Part shown: piece by piece, positions 8,250 to 15,937 of the stretch
Numbering within the stretch: the first letter of the stretch is position 1
Layout of the letters: every line of letters begins with the position of its first letter
The notes under the pieces: model-generated
The model's input: the letters and a program-made list of their open reading frames with translations, nothing else
Told to the model about the DNA's origin: nothing
The model's database searches: none
Origin: Caryophanales bacterium
GTDB taxonomy: Bacteria > Bacillota > Bacilli > Paenibacillales > CANHCR01
DNA length: 45,544 nucleotides
Direction of reading: 5' to 3'
Assembly (NCBI GenBank): GCA_947459205.1
Contig: CANHCR010000018.1
Coordinates: 1-45,544, forward strand
Position numbers and translations under genes: made by a program

Positions 8250-9152
8250 GTGAATGTGAGTCCAACCGCTGAACAGGCATTGCAGCCTCTTTGGCGTGAG
8301 TATGTTACGTTAACGAAACCGGGCATTATCCGTTCGAATTTGTTTACCACGTTCGGTGGCTTTTGGTTAGCTGCCCAAGGGCAATTATCGTCTCATTGGG
8401 TGTTGTTGCTGCTTGTTCTGCTTGCAACGTCATTGGTAATGGCGTCTGCTTGTGTGTTCAACAATTATTTCGATCGTGATCGTGATTATTTAATGGAGCG
8501 GACGCAAAATCGAGCGCTTGTCACTGGTCGCATCGCGCCGCGTCATGTGCTTGTTTTTGCGATATTACTCGGTGTTGCCGGGCTTGCGTTGTTTGCACTG
8601 TTCGTGCATTTCTGGGCGCTTATTTGGGCAATCGCGGGCATGTTCGTATATATCGTCATCTACACGTTGTGGTTGAAACGTAGTTCGACGCACAGCACAC
8701 TGATTGGTGGCATTTCCGGAGCGGTTCCACCAGTTATTGGCTATGTCGCAGTTAGTGAGTCGATGGACATCGCTGCATGGGCATTATTTTTGATTTTGTT
8801 CATTTGGCAACCACCGCACTTTTTCGCTTTGGCGATTCGCCGAGTCGAAGAGTACCGCGCCGCAAAGTTTCCGCTTTTGCCGGTCGTCAAAGGGATACCG
8901 ATTACTAAAGTGCAAATGGTGATTTACATTGTGCTGATGGTGCCATGCATATGGTTGCTTTATGGTTACGGTTACGCAGGCATCATTTACTTGATTGGTG
9001 GACTTGTATTAACCGCCGTATGGTTGCTGTTTGCGGTTCGTGGTTTTTTTGCGAAAAACGAGACAATCTGGGCGCGCAATACGTTTTTATATTCGATCGC
9101 ATATCTGATACTACTGTTTGTTTTGATAATGGTCGATACGGTGAAAGGGTAG
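8250..9152 (+). CDS. ctaB: Protoheme IX farnesyltransferase (heme O synthase)
   Basis: CtaB (300 aa) attaches a farnesyl group to heme B to make heme O, the precursor of the heme A used by the caa3 oxidase. The UbiA-type prenyltransferase motif is clear: NNYFDRDRDYLMERTQNR with its Asp-rich metal-diphosphate site, and a second Asp/Glu-poor loop around AIRRVEEYRAAKFPLLPVV. About nine membrane segments are present. The start is GTG 8250, supported by AGGAGG (8236-8241) eight bases upstream. Confidence 0.96.
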   Translation: MNVSPTAEQALQPLWREYVTLTKPGIIRSNLFTTFGGFWLAAQGQLSSHWVLLLLVLLATSLVMASACVFNNYFDRDRDYLMERTQNRALVTGRIAPRHVLVFAILLGVAGLALFALFVHFWALIWAIAGMFVYIVIYTLWLKRSSTHSTLIGGISGAVPPVIGYVAVSESMDIAAWALFLILFIWQPPHFFALAIRRVEEYRAAKFPLLPVVKGIPITKVQMVIYIVLMVPCIWLLYGYGYAGIIYLIGGLVLTAVWLLFAVRGFFAKNETIWARNTFLYSIAYLILLFVLIMVDTVKG

Positions 9153-9164
9153 AGGAGGATTTTT

Positions 9165-9767
9165 TTGGACTCAAAAGTGTTTCGCCGCAGTTTACAATGG
9201 TCTGTCATCGGTTTGTGTTTGTTGTTTGCTGGTTTGTATGCATATCAATCGTTTGTCTTGAAAAATCAATTGCCTGATTTAGGGAAGGCCGAAAATTTCA
9301 CGATGACGAGTAGTGCCGGTTCTCAAGTGGAGATGAATTCGTTAAATGGCAAGGTGCGTTTGGTTTACTTTTTCTTTGCTAATTGTCCCGATGTTTGTCC
9401 GCCAACAACCAAGAAACTTGCTGATGTGCAGGGTGAGTTGAAGAAGCGCGGATATGGTGCGGAAGATGTGCAGTTCCTATCGGTTACGGTCGATCCGAAA
9501 AATGACAATGCGGAGAAACTAAACGCATTCGCCGCGAAAAACGGTGCTCAACTTGATAACTGGTCGTTTTTATTCACAGATTTCGAGACGACGAAGAAGG
9601 TCGCGAATAAGTACAAGGTCGGTGTGGTGCTTGATGCTGATAATCGCGTTTATCACAATAATCAGGTCGCTTTGATCGATCAAGAGGGAAATATCCGCCA
9701 ATACTATAAAGAACAGGCCATTCAAGTTAAGCAAATCATCGAAGATGCAGAAAAACTTCTCCCTTGA
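9165..9767 (+). CDS. Sco1/SenC family copper chaperone
   Basis: Sco proteins (here 200 aa) are membrane-anchored thioredoxin-fold proteins that load copper into the CuA site of subunit II. An N-terminal anchor (about residues 11-30) is followed by the copper motif CPDVCP (Cys74, Cys78) and a candidate third ligand His164, at the position of the conserved His in Bacillus Sco (YpmQ). The start is TTG 9165 with AGAGGAGG (9151-9158) six bases upstream. It ends the oxidase block, and its stop codon lies in the loop of the terminator. Confidence 0.93.
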   Translation: MDSKVFRRSLQWSVIGLCLLFAGLYAYQSFVLKNQLPDLGKAENFTMTSSAGSQVEMNSLNGKVRLVYFFFANCPDVCPPTTKKLADVQGELKKRGYGAEDVQFLSVTVDPKNDNAEKLNAFAAKNGAQLDNWSFLFTDFETTKKVANKYKVGVVLDADNRVYHNNQVALIDQEGNIRQYYKEQAIQVKQIIEDAEKLLP

Positions 9768-9783
9768 CGGAGAAGTTTTTTAT
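9751..9783. terminator. Bidirectional terminator between sco and the convergent kinase gene
   Basis: AAAAACTTCTCC (9751-9762) pairs perfectly with GGAGAAGTTTTT (9769-9780) around the six-base loop CTTGAC. The symmetrical A and U runs let it work in both directions, which suits the convergent ends of the sco gene and the histidine kinase at 9806. Confidence 0.85.
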
Positions 9784-9805
9784 ATCAATGAGTATCTTTA
9801 CTTGT

Positions 9806-11545
9806 TTAAAACTCGTCTGCTTGTTTCAACGGTATGGTGAAGATGAACGTACTGCCGTGTCCGAGTTCGCTCTCAGCACTGATTGTTCCTTTGTGCATTT
9901 CAATCAAATGCTTGGTAATCGATAGTCCGAGACCTGTTCCGCCGGATTGTCGGTTGCGGGCACGATCGACTCGGAAAAATCGTTCGAAGACGTGCGGGAC
10001 ATCTTCTTTGGGAATGCCAATGCCACTGTCTTTTACGCTGACGGAAAGATGTTCGGCATTCGTCGTCCACGAAACGTTGACGCTACCACCTTCAGGCGTA
10101 TACTGGATGCTGTTGTGGAGCAAGTTGATGATGATTTGGCGCAAACGATCATGGTCCGCTTCGACTTGCAGATGGTGCTCGCCAAGCAGTTGTAATTTGA
10201 GTCGTTTTTGTGCGAGTTCCCGGTCGAGCAGTTGTGCAATCTCTGTGATGAGTGATGAAACGTTGATTGATTCATATTTCAGAGGTAGTCGATTGGACTC
10301 GATTTTTGACAAATCTAACAGGTCGTTTACGAGACGATTCAGGCGATCGCTCTCATCGAGAATGATTTGTAGAAACGCCGCTGCACTTTCCGGATCGTGC
10401 AGTGCGCCGAGTTTTAGCGTCTCGGCAAAGCCGCGGATCGAGGCGAGCGGTGTGCGTAGTTCATGCGACACATTGGCGACGAAATCGCTGCGCATGCTTT
10501 CCAAACGACGAATCGAAGTTAAATCATGCAGTGTTATGAGCATTCCAGATGCGATCGGTACGAAATGTACGTCGATGATTCGCTCGTCTGGGAAATAAGC
10601 GCGCCACTCGAATGCAACGTCCGATTTTTTTTCGAGAGCAATGCGCCAATTTTGCATGAATTCGGGTGAAAAATGAAGATCTTCAAGCCTCAAGCCGCGC
10701 AATTGTTTGTATTTGCTGAAACGTTCAAGAAACGGATTGTTGACGAGGATATCTCCATTGTCGTTGGTCAAAGCGATGCCTACGGCGAGGTGGTCAAGCA
10801 CGTTTTTCAAACGCCCCTCACTATCCGTGATGCGGTTCATCTGCAACTGCAAGCTGTCTGCCATCTCGTTGATGGACCGTCCTAGTTGCCCGACTTCATT
10901 GTTTTTATCATAGTGGACACGTCTAGAAAAGTCATTGAGCGTGATATGTTCAGCGACTTCCCGCAGTTCGTGCACGGGTTGACTAAGTGAACGGGCAATC
11001 CGCCAACTGACGAGTGCACCAACGATAAACAAGATGAGCAGAGCGAGCAACAGTTGACTGACAATTTTCGTAGAAGCGGCTTCGACTTCGCTCAAACTTT
11101 TGGAAAGGCGCAAATATCCTTCGTTCGCGCCTGATGTTGGCAAGGCAATAGCAACATAGATCATCTTGATGCCGGTCGTACTGCTAGTACGAATGTCGGA
11201 ACCAAATCGTTGTTTACCAGCGTCGATAATTTCAGGGCGCTTTCCGTGATTATCCATGCGTCTGGCATCTGCGTCTGAATCGGCGATGACCGTTCCGTCG
11301 GTTGCGATAAACGTGATTCTGGCTCCCGTCGTTTGCTCCAATTGATTGACGAGGATGCTACGTGGTTGAGAACGTTCATTAAGCATCGCCGCTACCGTTT
11401 CCGCTTCGTCTAGCAACGTCTGTCGAATCGACTCCGTCTGTTGTTTTTCGACGAGCCGGACTGTGATGATAGCGGTTAGAACGAACAACACGACGACGAA
11501 TAACATCAAAGTGAAAAAGATTTGTTTGCGATAGTTGTTTAACAT
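9806..11545 (-). CDS. PhoR-like membrane sensor histidine kinase
   Basis: This 579-residue kinase has TM1 (about 9-29), an extracytoplasmic sensor region, TM2 (about 163-185), a HAMP linker, a PAS domain (about 245-335), the phosphoacceptor box VSHELRTP with His361, the N-box with Asn478, and G1 (DSGIG, 506-510) and G2 (GGTGLGL, 535-541) ATP-lid motifs. The layout and length match the PhoR/ResE group. No response regulator is adjacent, which is unusual for the group. The start follows the stop of the TOPRIM gene by four bases with a GGGGTGA site, so it is probably cotranscribed from upstream on the minus strand. The signal sensed is unknown. Confidence 0.9.
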   Translation of the reverse strand: MLNNYRKQIFFTLMLFVVVLFVLTAIITVRLVEKQQTESIRQTLLDEAETVAAMLNERSQPRSILVNQLEQTTGARITFIATDGTVIADSDADARRMDNHGKRPEIIDAGKQRFGSDIRTSSTTGIKMIYVAIALPTSGANEGYLRLSKSLSEVEAASTKIVSQLLLALLILFIVGALVSWRIARSLSQPVHELREVAEHITLNDFSRRVHYDKNNEVGQLGRSINEMADSLQLQMNRITDSEGRLKNVLDHLAVGIALTNDNGDILVNNPFLERFSKYKQLRGLRLEDLHFSPEFMQNWRIALEKKSDVAFEWRAYFPDERIIDVHFVPIASGMLITLHDLTSIRRLESMRSDFVANVSHELRTPLASIRGFAETLKLGALHDPESAAAFLQIILDESDRLNRLVNDLLDLSKIESNRLPLKYESINVSSLITEIAQLLDRELAQKRLKLQLLGEHHLQVEADHDRLRQIIINLLHNSIQYTPEGGSVNVSWTTNAEHLSVSVKDSGIGIPKEDVPHVFERFFRVDRARNRQSGGTGLGLSITKHLIEMHKGTISAESELGHGSTFIFTIPLKQADEF

Positions 11546-11549
11546 GATG

Positions 11550-11885
11550 TCACCCCTGACTTTTGATGTAGTCCGCTAACCCGTGCTTGTCCAGTTGTTG
11601 CAGCAAATATTCGTCGGGCGTACCCTCGACGCCGGCATAGCCACGGCGCGTATAGATGTGGCTCGCATCGGCAAAAAGCTCGCTGAGCAGAAAGCGAATT
11701 TTCTTGCCCGACGAGTCGTTGTCTGTGAAAATGAACACTTCAGCATGTTTCACTTCGCGGCGTATTTTGTTCAGACGCTCGACGCTCGGTGTGCCGAATG
11801 TGCAAATGATTTGTACATCATCGGCGAGCAAGCGGCGCAAGCGACTGCGGTCGTTTTTTCCTTCTACGATGATAGTAATCGGCAT
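11550..11885 (-). CDS. Small TOPRIM-domain protein (YusF-like)
   Basis: This 111-residue protein is essentially one TOPRIM fold: the Glu of IIVEGKND (Glu8) and the DxD of FTDNDSSGKK (Asp55, Asp57) are the metal-binding residues shared by primases, topoisomerases and RNase M5. It resembles short stand-alone TOPRIM proteins of Bacillota such as YusF; the substrate is unknown. I placed the start at 11885 (MPITIIVEG), because the frame runs further upstream only through the end of the MFS gene. An AAGGA site about ten bases before this ATG overlaps the MFS stop region. It lies between the transporter and the kinase, with tight spacing. Confidence 0.8.
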   Translation of the reverse strand: MPITIIVEGKNDRSRLRRLLADDVQIICTFGTPSVERLNKIRREVKHAEVFIFTDNDSSGKKIRFLLSELFADASHIYTRRGYAGVEGTPDEYLLQQLDKHGLADYIKSQG

Positions 11886-11892
11886 ACGTCTA

Positions 11893-13032
11893 TTATCCTT
11901 GATAGGCGGCTCGTTGGCAATTGTCGAATGTTGCCGAAAGCCACAGAACTGCGGCTCCGAGCAGCAAAAAGGCGGTAAAATAAGGGGAGATGAAGGTGCG
12001 TGTCTGTGCTGCAATGAGCGGCCCGAGAAATGCACCGAGTGAGTAACTGACAGATAAGTAGGCGAACACGCGACCGAGATGACCTTCGTTCGTTTGTCCA
12101 GACAAGTGCATCGCAATCGCTGGGTATATGATACCTTTCGCCATGCCAATCATTACGAGCATGACGCTGAAAGCAATCGGCGTGTGCACGGCAAGGATGA
12201 AGTAGAGAGCTGCCAGTGCGAGACTAGCGCACATCATGCGCGGGATGGCGGGCAAGCGATTGAGGAATAGCATCGAGAGCGTAATGACCGCGCCCAGACT
12301 GATGAGCGCGAATTGGATGCCGGTTTGTTGGATGGCTGCGGAGGAAATGACGTCCCCACGCAATGGCAACTCAAAGTATAGGACCGCTTGTGAGTAGGCG
12401 ACGGCGAACGGGATGGCGAAGTCGCTGATGCGTAGTGAATGTTGTGTTCGAGTAGCCGAAGGGTGAGCTTGCGTGTGCAGATGGGGTGGCAATTTTGGTA
12501 GAAACAACTGCGCACATACGCCAGTGATAATTAAGCCGCTGCCGAGCACGAGAAAGGTGTTGCTGAAGCCATATTGCGCGACATAGAGCGCGGCGAGACC
12601 AGGTGCCGCTACGGAGGCGAGCATGTGCACGATGCCGCTGCCGGCCATCAACGATCCTTGATGCGCGATGCTTGAGGCGCTTCGCACGAGCATTGCTTGG
12701 CAGGCGGGCGAGAGAAATGCGAGGACGAAACCGCTTGCGATGCGCGCAAGCAACAGTTGCTCGGGCGACTGAATGAAAGCCTGTGCGAGCAAAATGACGC
12801 CGGCAAGAATCAGACTGATACTGATGAAGGGACGACTGCCAAAGCGATCGATAGCACGACCAGCCAGTAGGTTGCCAGGAATGTGCGCAATAGCGTAAGC
12901 GCCGAGCAACAGGCCGATCATGACAGGCGTGGCGCCGAGCGAGACAGCGAACGGCGATAAAATCGGATACTGTGCGTGCAAGTCGAAAAATGCGATCAGT
13001 AAGAACAGATACAGCAACATCACCGTTTTCAT
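11893..13032 (-). CDS. Major facilitator superfamily transporter
   Basis: A 379-residue membrane protein with about 12 hydrophobic segments. The loop after the second span, GRAIDRFGSRPFI, matches the MFS signature GxxxDRxGRR, so it is a drug- or metabolite-type MFS permease; the substrate cannot be told. The start ATG at 13032 has GGGAG nine bases upstream and begins directly before the first membrane segment. The frame stays open to 13215, but that part is not hydrophobic and overlaps the divergent gene. It is first in the minus-strand group with the TOPRIM protein and the kinase. Confidence 0.85.
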   Translation of the reverse strand: MKTVMLLYLFLLIAFFDLHAQYPILSPFAVSLGATPVMIGLLLGAYAIAHIPGNLLAGRAIDRFGSRPFISISLILAGVILLAQAFIQSPEQLLLARIASGFVLAFLSPACQAMLVRSASSIAHQGSLMAGSGIVHMLASVAAPGLAALYVAQYGFSNTFLVLGSGLIITGVCAQLFLPKLPPHLHTQAHPSATRTQHSLRISDFAIPFAVAYSQAVLYFELPLRGDVISSAAIQQTGIQFALISLGAVITLSMLFLNRLPAIPRMMCASLALAALYFILAVHTPIAFSVMLVMIGMAKGIIYPAIAMHLSGQTNEGHLGRVFAYLSVSYSLGAFLGPLIAAQTRTFISPYFTAFLLLGAAVLWLSATFDNCQRAAYQG

Positions 13033-13062
13033 TGGCAAACGCTCCCGAAAATTGTATATAAT
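13032..13062 (+). promoter_or_regulatory. Putative promoter for the 13100 membrane protein
   Basis: TTGGCA (13032-13037) and a perfect TATAAT (13057-13062) are separated by 19 bases, slightly long. The -10 box lies 38 bases before the start codon and overlaps the -10 box of a promoter on the other strand. Confidence 0.4.
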
Positions 13063-13085
13063 ATGACATGAAAAAGGATATTCAA
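13058..13085 (-). promoter_or_regulatory. Putative promoter for the MFS/TOPRIM/kinase group
   Basis: Reading the minus strand, TTGAAT (13085-13080) and TATTAT (13063-13058) are separated by 16 bases. The -10 box coincides with the TATAAT of the plus-strand promoter, so the two genes may compete for polymerase. Confidence 0.4.
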
Positions 13086-13099
13086 AGGGAGGCTCGAAC

Positions 13100-13537
13100 A
13101 TGTTAGATTCAGTGTTGCAATTTGTCGAAGAGCAATGGCTATATGTCATCATCGCATTAGTTGCGGTGATTCTCGTCATCAAAATTTTCAAAAATGTCAT
13201 CCGTTGGTTGATCATTTTAGCGATTGGTGCTGCGCTCGTCTATTTCGCGATGAACTATGAGGGTGGCAAACTGCTCGACACGGGCAAGGACTTGGTTCAG
13301 AAAGCGACGGATTACACGAAAGAGCAGGCGGTCGACGGACTAATCAATGAAGTGAAGGATGCTCGCTACACGCTCAATGCGGACGGTACATATGAAGTGC
13401 GTACGGCGAATTTTGCTTTGAAAGGTGCGGTCGCTTCGACGGATGCGGTCATCGTCTACAGGGATAAAGAATTTCCCGTAACGCTCAGCGGACCGTTGCA
13501 GCAGTTTATCGAGCAGGCAAAAGCGAACAGCAACTGA
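13100..13537 (+). CDS. Hypothetical membrane protein
   Basis: I do not recognise this 145-residue protein. Two adjacent hydrophobic segments (about residues 13-29 and 34-49) form a hairpin anchor. They are followed by an amphipathic, charged stretch (about 55-85) and a compact C-terminal region with beta character (RYTLNADGTYEVRTANFALKG) that probably lies outside the membrane. AAGGGAGG (13085-13092) is seven bases before ATG 13100. The next gene begins 20 bases later, so the two are likely cotranscribed and may work together at the membrane. Confidence 0.75.
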   Translation: MLDSVLQFVEEQWLYVIIALVAVILVIKIFKNVIRWLIILAIGAALVYFAMNYEGGKLLDTGKDLVQKATDYTKEQAVDGLINEVKDARYTLNADGTYEVRTANFALKGAVASTDAVIVYRDKEFPVTLSGPLQQFIEQAKANSN

Positions 13538-13557
13538 TAAGCGAGGGATGTGCCGGA

Positions 13558-14793
13558 TTGAACTGGGTAACTTTGTTGATCGTCGCCGTTGTCTTGCATG
13601 CTGCGGTCAGCGGACTTTTGAAAGGCGCCTCGCGTTCGGTGCGCGAGTTGTATGTCCTTATTTTCAGTGGTCTATCGATGCTCGTATCGATCTATTTGGC
13701 TTGGCAAATCGCCGATTGGCTGGCACCGCTGGTGCGCGACGGCCTGACTCGTTTCGACTTGCCGGTACCGCCAGTTGACGCGGGTACGTTTGAGCGCACA
13801 TGGAAGCTGCTGTTGCAGGCGGTGCGTGACTTTGGCTTGCTGCGTTTCGGTTTGCTTTTTTTCATCATCTATTTGCTGATTGACCGGCCGATTCGTCGCT
13901 TGGCCTTGTGGGCGGTGCGTTATTTACCGTTTCAACGCGAGCAAGAGCAGAGCGCTGGAAGTGATGATGAAGACGATGATGATGACGAAGAGGACGATGA
14001 GCAAGACGAAGATGAGGAAACTGACGGGCAACAACTCAAGCGCCCGCGACGTCGCTCGACACGGAACTTCAATTTCATGCGCTGGTTGCACAGTTTGGCC
14101 GGTGGCTTCGTCGGACTGATTATCGGCGGTTGGCGCGGCTTGGTGATCATCACTGTTCTATTTGTGACACTCGTCCTCTTTCCGACAGCGCCGTTTGTTC
14201 ACTATGTCCAACAGTCGGCGGCATACCAGTTAGGTGCTGGGCAAATTATCGCCCCGTTCAGCGGTGATTTTATTGAAAATAAGGTGCCAGTGTGGACGGA
14301 GCAGTTGGAAGGGCAACTGCAGGAGCTTTTTACGCAAAAATATGCTTGGATGGACGCCGACATTCCTGCTGATTTGGCATCAGCTGCAGCGGTCATTACG
14401 GAGCGCTACGAGACGACGGACGAGCAGGCTGAGGCGCTTTATCGTTGGGTCGGTTCGCGCATCTCGTATGATTGGGAGAAGGTGCGGCGCTATGAGGAAG
14501 ATGGTACGTGGCTCGAGCAAACGCCGGAAGATACGTTTCGAACGCGCAAAGGTGTATGTATCGATTATGCGCGGCTTTACGCTGTGATGGCGCGTGCGGT
14601 TGAGCTCGAAGTGCGCATCGTGACGGGGCTTGGCTATGATGGTCGCGGCGGCTATGGACCGCATGCTTGGAACGAAGTAAGGCTTGCAGACGGGCAATGG
14701 GTACCGCTGGATGCAACTTGGCATTCGAGCGGCAAAAACTGGTTTAATCCGCCCGATTTTGAGGAAACGCACGTGCGCCGTGAAGTGTTGTGA
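13558..14793 (+). CDS. CvpA-like membrane protein with transglutaminase-like protease domain
   Basis: This 411-residue protein combines several parts. An N-terminal membrane region resembling CvpA has spans at about 4-20, 32-52, 95-112 and 182-208, with a GGFVGLIIGGWRGL segment typical of that family. It is interrupted by an Asp/Glu run (about 135-156) and a basic patch. A C-terminal transglutaminase-like domain follows, with a candidate catalytic triad Cys334 (GVCIDYA), His369 (HAWNEV) and Asp385 (LDATW). Such domains act as cysteine peptidases or amide-modifying enzymes; no substrate can be assigned. The start is TTG 13558 with GAGGG about ten bases upstream; the ATG at 13548 is in another frame. 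It lies just upstream of pheST-zapA. Confidence 0.8.
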   Translation: MNWVTLLIVAVVLHAAVSGLLKGASRSVRELYVLIFSGLSMLVSIYLAWQIADWLAPLVRDGLTRFDLPVPPVDAGTFERTWKLLLQAVRDFGLLRFGLLFFIIYLLIDRPIRRLALWAVRYLPFQREQEQSAGSDDEDDDDDEEDDEQDEDEETDGQQLKRPRRRSTRNFNFMRWLHSLAGGFVGLIIGGWRGLVIITVLFVTLVLFPTAPFVHYVQQSAAYQLGAGQIIAPFSGDFIENKVPVWTEQLEGQLQELFTQKYAWMDADIPADLASAAAVITERYETTDEQAEALYRWVGSRISYDWEKVRRYEEDGTWLEQTPEDTFRTRKGVCIDYARLYAVMARAVELEVRIVTGLGYDGRGGYGPHAWNEVRLADGQWVPLDATWHSSGKNWFNPPDFEETHVRREVL

Positions 14794-14807
14794 GGCGCCA
14801 TGCTTAC

Positions 14808-14837
14808 TTGTTATGACGGCACCAAATGAAATATAAT
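14808..14837 (+). promoter_or_regulatory. Putative promoter for pheST
   Basis: TTGTTA (14808-14813) and TATAAT (14832-14837) are 18 bases apart, 33 bases before the pheS start. The gap between the preceding gene and pheS is only 76 bases, too short for a T-box leader, and no such structure is visible. Confidence 0.45.
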
Positions 14838-14869
14838 GTCAGTTATGAACTGCCATTGGGAGGAACAGT

Positions 14870-15904
14870 ATGAGAGAGCGATTAGAGGCGTTGCAACAGG
14901 CGGCGCTCGCAGATTTACAAAACGTTGAAACACAGCAACAATTGAACGATTTGCGTATTCAATATTTGGGCAAAAAGGGCGAGTTGACGGAAGTGTTGCG
15001 TGGCATGGCGCAGTTGTCGGCAGAAGAACGGCCGCTCGTCGGACAAGTTACCAATGAGACACGCAAGGCGATTGAGGATGTCATCGAGCAGAAGCAGGCT
15101 TTGTTTGCGCGCCTCGAAACGGAGCGCCGTTTGCAAAGTGAAACGATCGATGTGACGCTGCCTGGCCGGGCGGTCAGAGCGGGGGCGCTTCATCCGCTTA
15201 ACAAAATCATCGAAGAAGTGGAAGATATCTTCATCGGCATGGGCTACACGGTCGAGGAAGGACCGGAAGTCGAGCAGGATCATTATAATTTTGAGATGCT
15301 CAATTTGCCGAAAGACCACCCAGCGCGCGACATGCAGGACACGTTTTATGTGACCGAGGAGATTTTGCTGCGCACGCATACGTCGCCGGTGCAGGTGCGG
15401 ACGATGCTTGCGAAAAAGGGTGAGGTGCCGGTCAAAATCATTTGCCCGGGGCGCGTTTATCGGCGCGACGACGACGATGCGACGCATTCGCATATGTTTA
15501 CGCAAATTGAGGGGCTCGTGATTGATAAAAAAGTGCGCATGAGCGACCTGAAAGGGACGTTGCTGCAGTTCGTCAAGCAAATGTTCGGCGAACAGACGCA
15601 AATCCGTTTGCGCCCGAGTTTCTTTCCGTTCACGGAACCGAGCGCGGAAGTCGATGTGACGTGCGTGATGTGCAAAGGGCACGGTTGTCGCGTTTGCAAG
15701 CAGACGGGTTGGTTGGAAATTCTCGGATCGGGCATGGTCCATCCGCGCGTGTTGGAGATGGCTGGCTATGATCCGCAGGAGTATTCTGGATTTGCGTTCG
15801 GAATGGGCGTTGAGCGGATTGCGATGCTGAAATACGGCATCGACGACATCCGCCATTTCTACACGGGTGATTTGCGCTTTTTGCGACAGTTCGCACGTCT
15901 CTAA
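14870..15904 (+). CDS. pheS: Phenylalanine-tRNA ligase alpha subunit
   Basis: PheS (344 aa) is the catalytic class II subunit of the alpha2beta2 enzyme that charges tRNA-Phe. The N-terminal helical coiled-coil arm is followed by [52 protein letters not shown] (motif 2 region) and [18 protein letters not shown] (motif 3). The length is typical. GGGAGGA lies just before ATG 14870. pheT follows after 33 bases. Confidence 0.98.
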   Translation: MRERLEALQQAALADLQNVETQQQLNDLRIQYLGKKGELTEVLRGMAQLSAEERPLVGQVTNETRKAIEDVIEQKQALFARLETERRLQSETIDVTLPGRAVRAGALHPLNKIIEEVEDIFIGMGYTVEEGPEVEQDHYNFEMLNLPKDHPARDMQDTFYVTEEILLRTHTSPVQVRTMLAKKGEVPVKIICPGRVYRRDDDDATHSHMFTQIEGLVIDKKVRMSDLKGTLLQFVKQMFGEQTQIRLRPSFFPFTEPSAEVDVTCVMCKGHGCRVCKQTGWLEILGSGMVHPRVLEMAGYDPQEYSGFAFGMGVERIAMLKYGIDDIRHFYTGDLRFLRQFARL

Positions 15905-15937
15905 TCGAAAATCGGACAATTTGAAGGGTGAACATAG

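Noticed and set aside
9834-10598. 254-codon plus-strand frame opposite the histidine kinase
   Set aside because: The kinase has all catalytic motifs on the other strand; the plus-strand product is Ser/Arg-rich low-complexity sequence.
11886-12149. N-terminal extension of the TOPRIM frame
   Set aside because: It runs inside the MFS gene in another frame and lacks family similarity; MPITIIVEG at 11885 is the natural TOPRIM start.
13033-13215. N-terminal extension of the MFS transporter frame
   Set aside because: The extra residues are not hydrophobic, overlap the divergent gene, and the ribosome site lies before ATG 13032.
13965-14020. Triplet-rich GATGAC stretch as a possible microsatellite or repeat array
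   Set aside because: It is coding sequence for an acidic run in an intact frame, with mixed codons, and needs no separate element.
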